From an uncultured Dorea sp. (lineage in GTDB: Bacteria > Bacillota > Clostridia > Lachnospirales > Lachnospiraceae): 44,904 nt of DNA. Positions 7,169 to 15,280 of the stretch are shown here, in pieces; position 1 is the first letter of the stretch; every line of letters begins with the position of its first letter. The notes under the pieces are model-generated. The model was not told where the DNA came from. It worked only from the letters and a program-made list of their open reading frames with translations, and ran no database searches. Location: positions 1 through 44,904 of the forward strand of contig CAJURK010000006.1 of assembly GCA_910588745.1 (NCBI GenBank), written 5' to 3'. The position numbers and the translations under genes were made by a program.

Positions 7169-8572
7169 ATGGTAAACGGACTTAGTGGACAGAGAATGCT
7201 GATTGGTCTTGCAATTGGTATTATCGTACTGGTATTTCTGGTATTGAAGACAAAGGTACAGGCGTTTCTTGCGCTGATTATCTGTACCGTAATTGTTGGT
7301 GTGATCGGCGGAATGCCGCTGGTGAACATTACCCTTGAGGACGGGAAAACCTTTGGTATTGTCAATTCGATCACTTCCGGTTTTGGTGGGACGTTAGGAA
7401 GTATCGGTATTATCATTGGTTTCGGCGTTATGATGGGACAATTGTTTGAGGTGACGGGAGCGGCCAAGACGATGGCCCATACGTTCCTTAAGATGTTTGG
7501 AAAGAAACGGGAAGAGGAAGCCTTAGCGCTTACCGGATTCTTGGTATCGATTCCGATTTTCTGCGATTCAGGATTTGTGGTATTAGCTCCGATCGCAAAG
7601 GCGATTTCCAAAGCAACGAAGAAATCCGTGATTTCCCTTGGAGTTGCGCTTGCGGCAGGCCTTGTAATTACTCATTCCATGGTTCCGCCGACACCGGGGC
7701 CTCTCGGCGTGTGCGGTATCTTTGGGGTTGACGTTGGTAAGTATATTCTGCTCTCTATCGTACTTTCCATTCCGATGGCAATCGGATGTATTGCGTATGC
7801 GAGACTGTTTCTTTCCAAGAAATATTACCGTATTGAGAACGAGGATGGCGAGATTGTAGAGCTGCCTTATCAGGAGCCGGATTATGACAATGCGTTTGCA
7901 ATGGATACCGAAGGGCTTCCAAGCGCGTTTGTTTCTTTCCTGCCTTTGCTTCTGCCAATTATCCTGATTCTGATCAACACCGTTGCAACAGCGCTGGGAC
8001 AGACAGCCGGCATTATGCAGGTTCTGATTTTCCTTGGACAGCCGATCGTTGCGGTAGGACTTGGACTGATTGTTGCGATCTTTACACTGGGCAGCGGTCT
8101 TGACAGGCAGACGGTAGTAAGCGAGATGGAAAAGGGTATGATGTCTGCCGGCATTATTATGCTGGTAACCGGCGGAGGCGGCGCCCTTGGCCAGATCATC
8201 AAAGATTCCGGTCTTGGAACCTTTATGGCAGAGGGACTTGCAAAGACTGCTATCCCGATTATGATTCTGCCTCTGGTTATTTCTACAGCAATGAGATTTA
8301 TCCAGGGTTCCGGTACGGTAGCTATGACAACGGCGGCAAGTATTTCTGCTCCGATCCTGATTGCGGCAGGCGCAAGCCCGCTTCTTGGAACGGTTGCATG
8401 CTGCGTTGGTTCTCTGTTCTTCGGATACTTTAACGACAGTTACTTCTGGGTTGTAAACCGGACGCTTGGCGTTCAGGAAGCGAAAGACCAGCTTACAGTC
8501 TGGTCAGTAACCTCTACCGTTGCTTGGGCAATCGGTGTTGTAGAGGTGCTGGTACTTAGTATTTTCATGTAG
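7169..8572 (+). CDS. GntP-family sugar-acid:H+ permease
   Basis: An integral membrane transporter of 467 residues with about 12 hydrophobic segments. The family pattern is clear: the loop after the second pair of helices has GFGGTLGSIGIIIGFGVMMG, followed by the conserved SIPIFCDSGFVVLAP and HSMVPPTPGPLG, and a C-terminal RFIQGSGTVAMTTAA. GntP family members import gluconate and related aldonic acids with protons. As the last transport step of the four-carbon-acid group it probably imports threonate or erythronate. GAGGAGGT lies 10 bases before the ATG. A strong terminator follows at once. Confidence 0.9.
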   Translation: MVNGLSGQRMLIGLAIGIIVLVFLVLKTKVQAFLALIICTVIVGVIGGMPLVNITLEDGKTFGIVNSITSGFGGTLGSIGIIIGFGVMMGQLFEVTGAAKTMAHTFLKMFGKKREEEALALTGFLVSIPIFCDSGFVVLAPIAKAISKATKKSVISLGVALAAGLVITHSMVPPTPGPLGVCGIFGVDVGKYILLSIVLSIPMAIGCIAYARLFLSKKYYRIENEDGEIVELPYQEPDYDNAFAMDTEGLPSAFVSFLPLLLPIILILINTVATALGQTAGIMQVLIFLGQPIVAVGLGLIVAIFTLGSGLDRQTVVSEMEKGMMSAGIIMLVTGGGGALGQIIKDSGLGTFMAEGLAKTAIPIMILPLVISTAMRFIQGSGTVAMTTAASISAPILIAAGASPLLGTVACCVGSLFFGYFNDSYFWVVNRTLGVQEAKDQLTVWSVTSTVAWAIGVVEVLVLSIFM

Positions 8573-8581
8573 TATGGATTA

Positions 8582-8615
8582 AAATGCAGTGGAGGGTAAC
8601 CTTCGCTGCATTTTT
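8582..8615 (+). terminator. Rho-independent terminator after gntP
   Basis: AAATGCAGTGGAGG, the tetraloop GTAA and CCTTCGCTGCATTT form a stem with one mismatch, followed by a short T run. It begins about 10 bases after the gntP stop. Confidence 0.85.
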
Positions 8616-8629
8616 GGGTTTGGGGTGTT

Positions 8630-8843
8630 CCGTCCTATCCTGCGTGCGCCGCGTACTTCGGGGGCAGGATACCGGGGCGAGACAACATTCCAGCAAACTA
8701 ACTGCTAACTCCGGCTAAGATGCGCAGGAATGCCTGCGCATCTTAGTCTTCGTAAGCAGTGGATTTTGCTTCCATTAAAAACGTCTCTTTTATACCCCTG
8801 TTTCCTGCCCCCCGAAGTACGCGGCGCACGCAGGATAGGACGG
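8630..8843. repeat. 214-bp near-continuous palindrome
   Basis: The outer arms are perfectly complementary over 35 bases: 8630-8664 (CCGTCCTATCCTGCG... to TTCGGGGG) and 8809-8843. Pairing continues imperfectly inward (CAGGATACCGGGG with CCCCTGTTTCCTG; AGCAAACTAACTGCT with AGCAGTGGATTTTGCT). The centre is a perfect 14-bp hairpin, CTAAGATGCGCAGG, loop AATG, CCTGCGCATCTTAG (8715-8746). No protein is encoded. It lies in the 503-base gap between the gntP terminator and deoR. It could be a miniature mobile element, a palindromic interspersed repeat, or a strongly structured RNA. No target-site duplication was evident. Confidence 0.85.
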
Positions 8844-9075
8844 GAGGAAGGGGATTGTCAGAGGATGATATTGGGAGTGAATAAATCTGATTTGGTAGTT
8901 ATCGTAAATGGTAATGTTTTTTGGAGTTATGTTGGTGAGTATTTGGCCGGAGTGTGATAAAATAGATAAAAGAGTGTTGGGTGGATGGGATTGCAGTTGG
9001 GGTATAAGGCTTTCGGCTGGAGTTTATGGCCGGGGTGTGAGAAATCAAGCGGGAACGTGTTAGGAGGGGAAAGGT

Positions 9076-9822
9076 ATGCTGGCGGCGGAAAGGCAGACGA
9101 AAATTATCGGGTTGATTGAAGAGCGGGGAAGCGTTCAGGTGGAGGAACTGGCTCAGGAGCTGAAGGTTAGCGCGATGACGATTCGCAGGGATTTGGTAAA
9201 GCTTGAGGAGACGGGGCGGATTGAGAGGTGCCACGGCGGGGCGGTGGCGAAGCAGGAGGTATCCTATGAGGATAAGCAGATCCGCAATAAGAGGGAAAAG
9301 TATAAAATCGCGGAGAAGTGCGCAGGGCTGGTGTCTACTGGGGATACAGTGTTTTTAGACGCCGGGACAACTACCTACGAGATTGCAAAACGGATATGCG
9401 GGATGCAGGGAGTGACGATTGTAACGAATGATCTGGAGATTGCACAGGTTGTGAAGCAGGGCAGCGCGGAGCTTTTTGTTTGCGGAGGACGGGTGCAGAA
9501 GTCTACAGGGAGTATGCTGGGGTATTACGCTACTGGTTTTTTGCTGGATTTTCGTTTTGACGTGGGATTTTTTGGGGCTGCGTCTATTAGTGAAGAGCTG
9601 GAGGTTATGACGCCGACGGTGGAAAAGGCGTTTTTGAAAAGGGAGACGGCTCTTCGGTGTGAGAAGGCTTATCTGGCAGTGGATCATTCCAAATTTGGAA
9701 AGCAGTCTATGGTAAAGATAAACGGACTGGGGGATTATACGGCGGTGGTGACCGACAGACAATTTACGCCAAAAGAAGCGGAGATTATTGAACGCGAAAG
9801 GATTAAGGTTGTGAAGATTTAG
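9076..9822 (+). CDS. DeoR-family transcriptional repressor
   Basis: A 248-residue regulator with the standard two-domain form. The N-terminal HTH (VQVEELAQELKVSAMTIRRD, about 20-39) is followed by ERCHGGAV. The C-terminal DeoRC sugar-phosphate sensor domain contains FLDAGTTTYEIAK, TNDLEIA, CGGRV and the late LAVDHSKFG. DeoR proteins release their operators on binding phosphorylated sugar intermediates; a tetronate 4-phosphate or dihydroxyacetone phosphate would fit here. GGAGGGG precedes the ATG. Its own gene is separated from gntP by the 214-bp palindrome and a terminator, so it is probably transcribed independently. Confidence 0.9.
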   Translation: MLAAERQTKIIGLIEERGSVQVEELAQELKVSAMTIRRDLVKLEETGRIERCHGGAVAKQEVSYEDKQIRNKREKYKIAEKCAGLVSTGDTVFLDAGTTTYEIAKRICGMQGVTIVTNDLEIAQVVKQGSAELFVCGGRVQKSTGSMLGYYATGFLLDFRFDVGFFGAASISEELEVMTPTVEKAFLKRETALRCEKAYLAVDHSKFGKQSMVKINGLGDYTAVVTDRQFTPKEAEIIERERIKVVKI

Positions 9823-9868
9823 ATGATATGCGCCTGATAGGATGTTTCAGAACAGCGCAGGGGTACAA

Positions 9869-9909
9869 GCAAAAGAACACGCACACTAAAGTGCGGCGTG
9901 TTCTTTTGC
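9869..9909. terminator. Bidirectional terminator shared by deoR and lysR, overlapping the lysR end
   Basis: GCAAAAGAACACGC and GCGTGTTCTTTTGC form a perfect 14-bp stem with A/T flanks usable in both directions. The lysR stop codon is in the loop, so the right-hand arm also encodes the last residues of LysR (AKEHA). Confidence 0.85.
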
Positions 9910-10773
9910 GTATTCTTTGAATTCTAAGACGGCCGGAGCCTGGTATACATTCTTTAAGGTACACATATAGAATATACGCTCCCAGCTTGGCGTTGCGATA
10001 TGGATTACCTGGACCGGCATGTAATTTAATATCGGCATATTGGGAACAACTGCGATCCCGAAACGGGCGCCGACAAGACCTGCCACGGCGTGGTCTTCTT
10101 CTACTTCGTAAGCGTATTTTGGGATGGCGCCGCACTGTTCAAACAGTTTGTCAATGATGGGGCGGAGTCCGCTGCGTCTGGAGAATCCAATCAGCGGGTA
10201 GCTTAAGGCTTCCGTAAGATTGATGTTGTCCCTGTCTTTTAAGGGGTGTTCTTTCGGAACGATCAATACCAGTTCCTGTCTGGCGATGGGGATGAATTCC
10301 ACTGTTGGTTCATGTTCCATCATAGAACAGAAAGCGATGTCGTATTTGCGTTCTTTTAATTCTGCGATAATATCCGGGGTAAGTCCGGTAGAGTTGTGGA
10401 ATCGGAAATCAACCTGTCTGTCAGGATGGGAGTCTAAATAGCTGCGTACAATGTTTGGGACAAGGTTGGTGCTTAAGGTTCGGAGAACTCCAATATCTAT
10501 CAGGCCCTCCCCGCTGCCTGTCATCTGAAGGCTGCTGATACTGGAATCCAAAATGTCCAGCGCCTGTTCGACGTCCTCTAAAAAAGCCTGTCCGCATTTG
10601 GTAAGGACTACGTTGCGCCCTTCCTTTTCAAAGAGCTTTACGCCAAGCTCTTTTTCAAGGGAAGAGATGGCATGACTGAGGCTTGGCTGCGTAATAGACA
10701 GTAATTCAGCGGCTCTGGTATAATGCTCTAAATGAGCCAGCGTTACGAAGTATCGCAAATGATATAGATTCAT
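9886..10773 (-). CDS. LysR-family transcriptional regulator
   Basis: A 295-residue LysR regulator. The start is ATG at 10773: the ribosome site GAGGAGGAG lies between this codon and an upstream in-frame ATG at 10788, so the shorter form is preferred. The N-terminal HTH (RAAELLSITQPSLSHAISSLEKELG, about 19-43) and the two-lobed co-inducer domain are complete. It is transcribed divergently from the isomerase/OYE/shikimate-dehydrogenase/MFS operon, the classic arrangement for a LysR activator of a catabolic operon; the ligand is likely that pathway's substrate or an intermediate. A bidirectional terminator overlaps its 3' end. Confidence 0.9.
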   Translation of the reverse strand: MNLYHLRYFVTLAHLEHYTRAAELLSITQPSLSHAISSLEKELGVKLFEKEGRNVVLTKCGQAFLEDVEQALDILDSSISSLQMTGSGEGLIDIGVLRTLSTNLVPNIVRSYLDSHPDRQVDFRFHNSTGLTPDIIAELKERKYDIAFCSMMEHEPTVEFIPIARQELVLIVPKEHPLKDRDNINLTEALSYPLIGFSRRSGLRPIIDKLFEQCGAIPKYAYEVEEDHAVAGLVGARFGIAVVPNMPILNYMPVQVIHIATPSWERIFYMCTLKNVYQAPAVLEFKEYAKEHAAL

Positions 10774-10856
10774 AATGCTCCTCCTCATCTTTTGTTATGA
10801 AATGATTTTACCATAAATCATAAACAAAATCTATTGATTCATGTCATATTTACAAT

Positions 10857-10885
10857 TTGTTTTTAAATTAACGATAGATTATAAT
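10857..10885 (+). promoter_or_regulatory. Promoter of the putative hydroaromatic-acid operon
   Basis: TTGTTT, a 17-base spacer and a perfect TATAAT lie in the divergent gap. Just upstream, the AT-rich stretch ATAAATCATAAACAAAATCTATTGATTCATG (around 10813-10842) contains dyads of the T-N11-A type bound by LysR proteins. An operator there is inferred. Confidence 0.6.
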
Positions 10886-10973
10886 GGAAACATAGTAAAT
10901 ATAACTAGAGTGAACGAAGATATTTACGGAAAAATGTTTGAATTGAACAAGTTAAGGAAGGAGACTATGAATC

Positions 10974-11813
10974 ATGTCAAAAAAACATCCAATTACAATC
11001 AGCTCTTGGACATTGGGAGATCAGTGCAAATTTGAAGACCGCGTTATCGCTGCTAAGGAGGCGGGATATGATGGAATCGGACTTCGTGCAGAGACTTATG
11101 TTGATGCGTTAAACGAGGGTCTGTTCGATGAAGATATTCTCGCGATCCTTGAGAAGCATGGGATGAAGTGTACAGAGGTTGAGTATATTGTGCAGTGGGC
11201 AGAGGATAATCGCTCCTATGAACAGAAGTATAAAGAGCAGATGTGCTTCCATATGTGTGATCTTTTCGGAGTAAATCACATCAACTGCGGACTGATGGAG
11301 AACTATTCCGTAGAGCATACCGCTCAGAAGTTAAAAGAGTTATGCCACAGAGCAGGTAAGAGAGTGATCGGCGTTGAGCCAATGCCATACTCAGGGATTC
11401 CGAACCTTGAGAAAGCATGGGCGGTTGTGCAGGCTTCCGGCGCTGAAAATGCAGCGTTAATCTTGGATACCTGGCACTGGGTAAGAGCAAATCAGCCGTT
11501 TGATATCCTTACTAAGGAACAGGCCGCTAAGACCGTAGCGATTCAGATTAATGACGCGTATGAGAGGCCATATGCAGTTTCGATCTTAAGAGACGAGTCT
11601 ATGCATGACCGTCTTGCTCCGGGAACCGGTGCAAAAGATACTGCAGGATTCGTAAAGATGATTAAGGAAGCAGGCGTAGATCCAAAGGCAGTAGGCGTTG
11701 AGGTTATCTCCGACGAGATTCTCGGACGCGGGTTGAATGAGGCTGCCGCTTATACATATGAGAATACAAAGAAAGTTCTTGCAGAGACCTGGCCGGAGCT
11801 TTTAGAAGACTAA
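10974..11813 (+). CDS. Sugar-phosphate isomerase/epimerase-like TIM-barrel protein (AP endonuclease 2 fold)
   Basis: A 279-residue metal-dependent TIM barrel of the xylose-isomerase-like/AP-endonuclease-2 superfamily. Probable metal ligands are E135 (GVEPMPY), D165 and H168 (LDTWHW) and E243 (GVEVISDE). The superfamily includes hydroxypyruvate isomerase, inosose dehydratase and 3-dehydroshikimate dehydratase. Because a shikimate dehydrogenase paralogue follows in the same operon, dehydratase or isomerase activity on a dehydroshikimate-like ring is the working guess; the sequence does not settle it. AAGGAG is 10 bases before the ATG. First gene of the operon facing lysR. Confidence 0.8.
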   Translation: MSKKHPITISSWTLGDQCKFEDRVIAAKEAGYDGIGLRAETYVDALNEGLFDEDILAILEKHGMKCTEVEYIVQWAEDNRSYEQKYKEQMCFHMCDLFGVNHINCGLMENYSVEHTAQKLKELCHRAGKRVIGVEPMPYSGIPNLEKAWAVVQASGAENAALILDTWHWVRANQPFDILTKEQAAKTVAIQINDAYERPYAVSILRDESMHDRLAPGTGAKDTAGFVKMIKEAGVDPKAVGVEVISDEILGRGLNEAAAYTYENTKKVLAETWPELLED

Positions 11814-11831
11814 ATCATTTGGTTTCAATTA

Positions 11832-11931
11832 CGGACTTATCTTTCGTAAAATGCAGAAAGCAAAAGCTTTTAGGGGGATAACCTGTTGGAGAAGAGCAAT
11901 CCGGCGGGTTATGCATAGAAAGATAAGTCCG
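11832..11931 (+). other. Intercistronic structured RNA element 1
   Basis: CGGACTTATCTTTC and GAAAGATAAGTCCG form a perfect 14-bp outer stem, continued by ATGCA/TGCAT. Inside, ATAACC pairs with GGTTAT with TTGG/CCGG nearby. It lies between the isomerase and OYE genes of the operon. It could be an attenuator, a processing/stability hairpin or a ligand-responsive leader; no known riboswitch family was recognised. Confidence 0.65.
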
Positions 11932-12019
11932 AAGTGTGTTTTACAAGGTGCGTTAAAAAATAAACAGAATTGCCAGGATGATGTAGGACGATGAAAAAAT
12001 AAAAGAGAGGAAAAAAGAG

Positions 12020-13990
12020 ATGAAATTTAAAAATATGTTTTCTCCAATTCAGATTGGACCTATGACAGTGAAAAACCGTTTCGTGGTTCCGCCTATGGGC
12101 AATAACTTTGCAAATACCGACGGAACTTGGTCAGAGCAGTCTCTTGCATACTACACAGAGCGTGCAAAAGGACAGTTCGGTTTGGTTACCATTGAGGCTA
12201 CCGTTGTACATGAGGGGGCAAAGGGCGGTCCAAGAAAGCCATGTCTGTATAATGACAACAGTATCGAGAGCCTGAAAAAGATTGCCGACGCAGTACACGC
12301 GGAGGGCGGATGCCTTTCTATCCAGCTTCAGAACGCAGGTCCGGAGGGAAATGCAAAAAATGCCGGAGCGCCGATCGAGGCGGCTACGTCTATTCAGGCG
12401 TCTGAGAAGAAGGACATTCCAAAGGAAGTTCCCACCGAGAAGGTATACCAGCTTGTAAAGGGTTACGGCGAGGCTGCTATGCGCGCTATGAAGGCCGGAG
12501 TTGACGCGGTAGAGATCCATATGGCTCACGGTTACCTGGTGAATTCTTTTATGTCTCCGAGAACCAATAAGCGTATTGATGAGTTCGGAGGTTCCTTTGA
12601 GAACAGAATGCGCTTCTCCCGTCTGATTGTGGAAGAGGTTAAGGCAAAAACAGAAGGAAAAATTGCCGTTCTCGCACGTATCAACAGTACGGAGGATATG
12701 TTTGGCGGACTGGACAATCATGACATGTGCGCGATTGCCGCTTACTTGGAAGACTGCGGCGTTGACGGACTTCATGTTTCCCGCGCGGTTCATTTAAAAG
12801 ACGAATATATGTGGGCGCCTACGGGTATCCACGGCGGATTCTCGGCAGAACTTGTAGAGAATATCAAAAAATCCGTATCGATTCCGATTATTACGGTAGG
12901 CCGTTATACGGAGCCTCAGTTCGCGGAACTGATGGTAAGACAGGGCAAGGCTGATCTGGTTGCTTTTGGCCGTCAGTCGTTGGCGGATCCTCATATGCCG
13001 AAGAAAGCGCTTGAGGAGAGACTGGAAGATATGACTCCTTGTATCGCGTGTCTGCAGGGCTGCGTTGCCAATATGTATCAGGGCAATCCGGTATGCTGTC
13101 TGACTAATCCAAAGCTTGGCCGTGAGTCAGAGGGCTTCCCTATGGCTGAGAAGCCAAAGAAAGTTTATGTAATCGGCGGCGGCGTTGCGGGTATGTGCGC
13201 AGCGTATACGGCAAAGAGACGAGGACATGAGGTTACTTTATTTGAAGCTTCCGATAAGCTTGGCGGCAACATGAGGCTGGCAGCTTATCCGCCGGGAAAA
13301 GGCGATATCACGGGCATGATCCGAAGCTATGTTGTAAAATGTGAGAAGGCCGGCGTTGAGATTAAGATGAATACAGAGGTAACTGCCGAGATGCTGAAAG
13401 CAGATACGCCGGATGCAGTCGTTCTTGCTACCGGCTCAGAAACGCTGATCCTTCCATTTATCAAAGGCATTACAAGTCCTGAGATCGTTCATGGTATCGA
13501 CTGCCTGGAAGGAAAACGTCCGGTTGGGCATAAGGTATTAGTAGTAGGCGGCGGTATGGTTGGGGCAGAGACCGCGGAATTTTTGGCAGAGCAGGGACAT
13601 GAAGTTTCCGTTATAGAGATGAGAGATGCGATCGGACCGGATGTGATTCATGAGCATAGAGTATTCCTGATGGAAGGTTTTGAGAAATATGGAATTGAGC
13701 AGATTACTAGCGCGGCGGTATCCGAGATATTCCCGGACGGCGTAAGCTACAAGAATGCGGCTGACAAGTCAGACGAGACGCTCTATGAGGCAAGAGGATT
13801 TGACACGGTAGTTCTTTCTATGGGCTTTAGTTCACGTTATACGCACAGGGAAGGACCGGAGGTTGTATATGATTTTGCCGACGAGATCCGTGCGATTGTA
13901 CCGGAGGTACATGTAGTCGGCGACGCAACAAGAGCCCGCCGGGCGTTAGACGCAACCAAAGAAGCTTACGACGCGGCTATGAAGCTGTAA
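12020..13990 (+). CDS. Old Yellow Enzyme-type enoate/dienoyl reductase, BaiH/FadH-like, FMN-4Fe4S-FAD
   Basis: A 656-residue flavoenzyme of the NADH:flavin oxidoreductase/2,4-dienoyl-CoA reductase class. Residues 1-340 form the FMN barrel (HMAHGYLVNSFMSPRTNKR; FGGSFENRMRFSR). C341-x2-C344-x3-C348-x11-C360 binds the 4Fe-4S cluster. Two Rossmann motifs follow, VYVIGGGVAGMCAA (FAD) and VLVVGGGMVGAETAE (NADH). The C-terminus PEVHVVGDATRARRA resembles BaiCD/BaiH. At the strand usually reading QLxHxGR it has IQLQNAGPEG (101-110), so that histidine is replaced by Asn. Such enzymes reduce C=C bonds conjugated to a carbonyl or carboxylate. With a shikimate dehydrogenase in the operon, an unsaturated ring acid is a plausible substrate; a steroid is an alternative. 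Confidence 0.88.
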   Translation: MKFKNMFSPIQIGPMTVKNRFVVPPMGNNFANTDGTWSEQSLAYYTERAKGQFGLVTIEATVVHEGAKGGPRKPCLYNDNSIESLKKIADAVHAEGGCLSIQLQNAGPEGNAKNAGAPIEAATSIQASEKKDIPKEVPTEKVYQLVKGYGEAAMRAMKAGVDAVEIHMAHGYLVNSFMSPRTNKRIDEFGGSFENRMRFSRLIVEEVKAKTEGKIAVLARINSTEDMFGGLDNHDMCAIAAYLEDCGVDGLHVSRAVHLKDEYMWAPTGIHGGFSAELVENIKKSVSIPIITVGRYTEPQFAELMVRQGKADLVAFGRQSLADPHMPKKALEERLEDMTPCIACLQGCVANMYQGNPVCCLTNPKLGRESEGFPMAEKPKKVYVIGGGVAGMCAAYTAKRRGHEVTLFEASDKLGGNMRLAAYPPGKGDITGMIRSYVVKCEKAGVEIKMNTEVTAEMLKADTPDAVVLATGSETLILPFIKGITSPEIVHGIDCLEGKRPVGHKVLVVGGGMVGAETAEFLAEQGHEVSVIEMRDAIGPDVIHEHRVFLMEGFEKYGIEQITSAAVSEIFPDGVSYKNAADKSDETLYEARGFDTVVLSMGFSSRYTHREGPEVVYDFADEIRAIVPEVHVVGDATRARRALDATKEAYDAAMKL

Positions 13991-14016
13991 ATCGGGACTG
14001 CCCTTGACGTACCGGA

Positions 14017-14104
14017 AAACTCAGAGCTTTCGGTATTCGGAAGGAGTTTTGATATTAGTGATGTCATCCGCCGGGCGTTCATGCTGTGAGACAGGAACGC
14101 CCGG
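14017..14104 (+). other. Intercistronic structured RNA element 2
   Basis: A perfect 10-bp hairpin CCGGGCGTTC/GAACGCCCGG (14071-14104) follows a weaker one in which AAAACTC pairs with GAGTTTT (about 14017-14050). They lie between the OYE and shikimate dehydrogenase genes. There is no T run, so a processing or stability role is more likely than termination. Confidence 0.65.
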
Positions 14105-14137
14105 GCAGAAAAGATTTGTAAATAAGGAGAAAGTAAA

Positions 14138-15016
14138 ATGGAAAAAAGAATTAACGGACACACAGGTCTTTTGGCGCTTTTTGGAACACCGGTGGGACAT
14201 TCAGGCTCTCCGGCAATGTACAACTTCTGTTTCCAGCACGACGGGCTGGATCTGGCGTACATGGCGTTTGACGTAAATATTGACGGTATGAAACAGACGT
14301 TAGATACCGTTAAGCTTTGGAACTTAAGAGGCGGTAATTTCACGATGCCGTGTAAAAATATTGCGGCTGAACTGATGGATGAACTGTCGCCGGCTTCCCG
14401 TATTATCGGAGCCTGCAACGTTTTTGTAAATAAAGACGGCAAGCTGTACGGCGATATTACAGACGGCGTTGGATTCTTTAAGAATTTAGCGGTCAACGGC
14501 GTAGAAGTAAAAGGTAAGAAGATGGTTGTCTTAGGAGCGGGCGGAGCCGCAACGGCAATTCAGGTGCAGGCTGCGTTGGACGGCGTTGCAGAGGTTGCGA
14601 TCTTTAACAGAGACGATGAGTTCTATGCAAGAGCAGAAAATACGATGGAGAAGCTTGCGAAGGAATGTCCGGAATGCAAAGTGAGCGTTACCAAGCTCGA
14701 GGAGGCTGATAAACTTGCCGAAGCAATTAACGCATGCGACATCTTGGTAAATGCAACTTCTGTAGGCATGAAACCGCAGGAGGGAATTTCCCTGATTGAT
14801 ACTGCGCTTCTCAGGAAAGACCTGGTTGTTGCTGATACCGTATACAATCCGGAAAAGACCAAACTGATTCTGGACGCAGAGGCTGCAGGCTGCGCGAAAG
14901 CAATCGGCGGCAAGGGTATGCTGTTATGGCAGGGAGCTGTAAATTATGAGCTGTATACTGGAAAAGAGATGCCGGTAGATGAGTATCAGAAATTCCAGGC
15001 TGAGCAGGCAAAGTAG
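14138..15016 (+). CDS. Shikimate/quinate dehydrogenase-family protein
   Basis: A 292-residue AroE-superfamily oxidoreductase. The substrate domain has GTPVGHSGSP (17-25, the SxS-type carboxylate site written HSGSP) and GGNFTMPCK, which supplies the catalytic lysine K73; the partner aspartate is D109 in GDITDGVG. The NAD(P) motif is VLGAGGAATA (131-140) and the ribose-contact segment reads FNRDDE rather than the common NRT. The C-terminus has the expected GKGMLLWQGAVNYELYTG. Biosynthetic aroE usually sits elsewhere, and no aro genes are here, so a catabolic paralogue acting on shikimate, quinate or a reduced analogue is inferred. GGAG lies 10 bases before the ATG. Confidence 0.85.
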   Translation: MEKRINGHTGLLALFGTPVGHSGSPAMYNFCFQHDGLDLAYMAFDVNIDGMKQTLDTVKLWNLRGGNFTMPCKNIAAELMDELSPASRIIGACNVFVNKDGKLYGDITDGVGFFKNLAVNGVEVKGKKMVVLGAGGAATAIQVQAALDGVAEVAIFNRDDEFYARAENTMEKLAKECPECKVSVTKLEEADKLAEAINACDILVNATSVGMKPQEGISLIDTALLRKDLVVADTVYNPEKTKLILDAEAAGCAKAIGGKGMLLWQGAVNYELYTGKEMPVDEYQKFQAEQAK

Positions 15017-15048
15017 AAGGAGATCATGAATCTGTATTTATGATAGAC

Positions 15049-15150
15049 TCAGGGGCGGGATGACTTTTCCGAATACCGTCTGCCGGAGACTGGCAGCAAA
15101 GGCAGACAGTAATATTTCGACGTAGACGGAAGAGAGAATTGCGCCCCTGA
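15049..15150 (+). other. Intercistronic structured RNA element 3
   Basis: Nested inverted repeats: TCAGGGGCG/CGCCCCTGA outermost, TTCCG/CGGAA next, and GTCTGCC/GGCAGAC around a CTGCC/GGCAG core. It lies in the 264-base gap before the MFS gene. It is the third such multi-stem element in this operon. Confidence 0.65.
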
Positions 15151-15280
15151 ATTCTATATTCCTAATATATAGAAGAAATGAATGAATAATAGGCGGGAAA
15201 CTAATTAGACATTTGATATGATATTGTTTATTATTTATTTAACAAAGTTAATAAAAAGTTAAGAAAAGGAGAAATGAGAA

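Noticed and set aside
8730..8957. 75-residue open frame in the gap before deoR
   Set aside because: It runs through the right arm of the 214-bp palindrome, has no ribosome site and no protein-like features.
10841..11035. 64-residue open frame upstream of the isomerase gene
   Set aside because: It spans the promoter and overlaps the true gene in another frame; no ribosome site.
10974..11813. Calling the TIM-barrel protein OtnI (oxo-tetronate isomerase)
   Set aside because: It belongs to the right superfamily, but it is in a separate operon with its own LysR and is not next to the four-carbon-acid genes; kept as a possibility only.
11832..11931. Known riboswitch in the isomerase-OYE gap
   Set aside because: The stems do not match any riboswitch consensus I can recall, so only an unclassified structure is reported.
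12020..13990. Assigning the flavoenzyme as BaiCD or BaiH
   Set aside because: Family-level similarity is clear, but no other bai genes are adjacent and the operon partners point to a hydroaromatic acid, so a bile-acid name is not supported.
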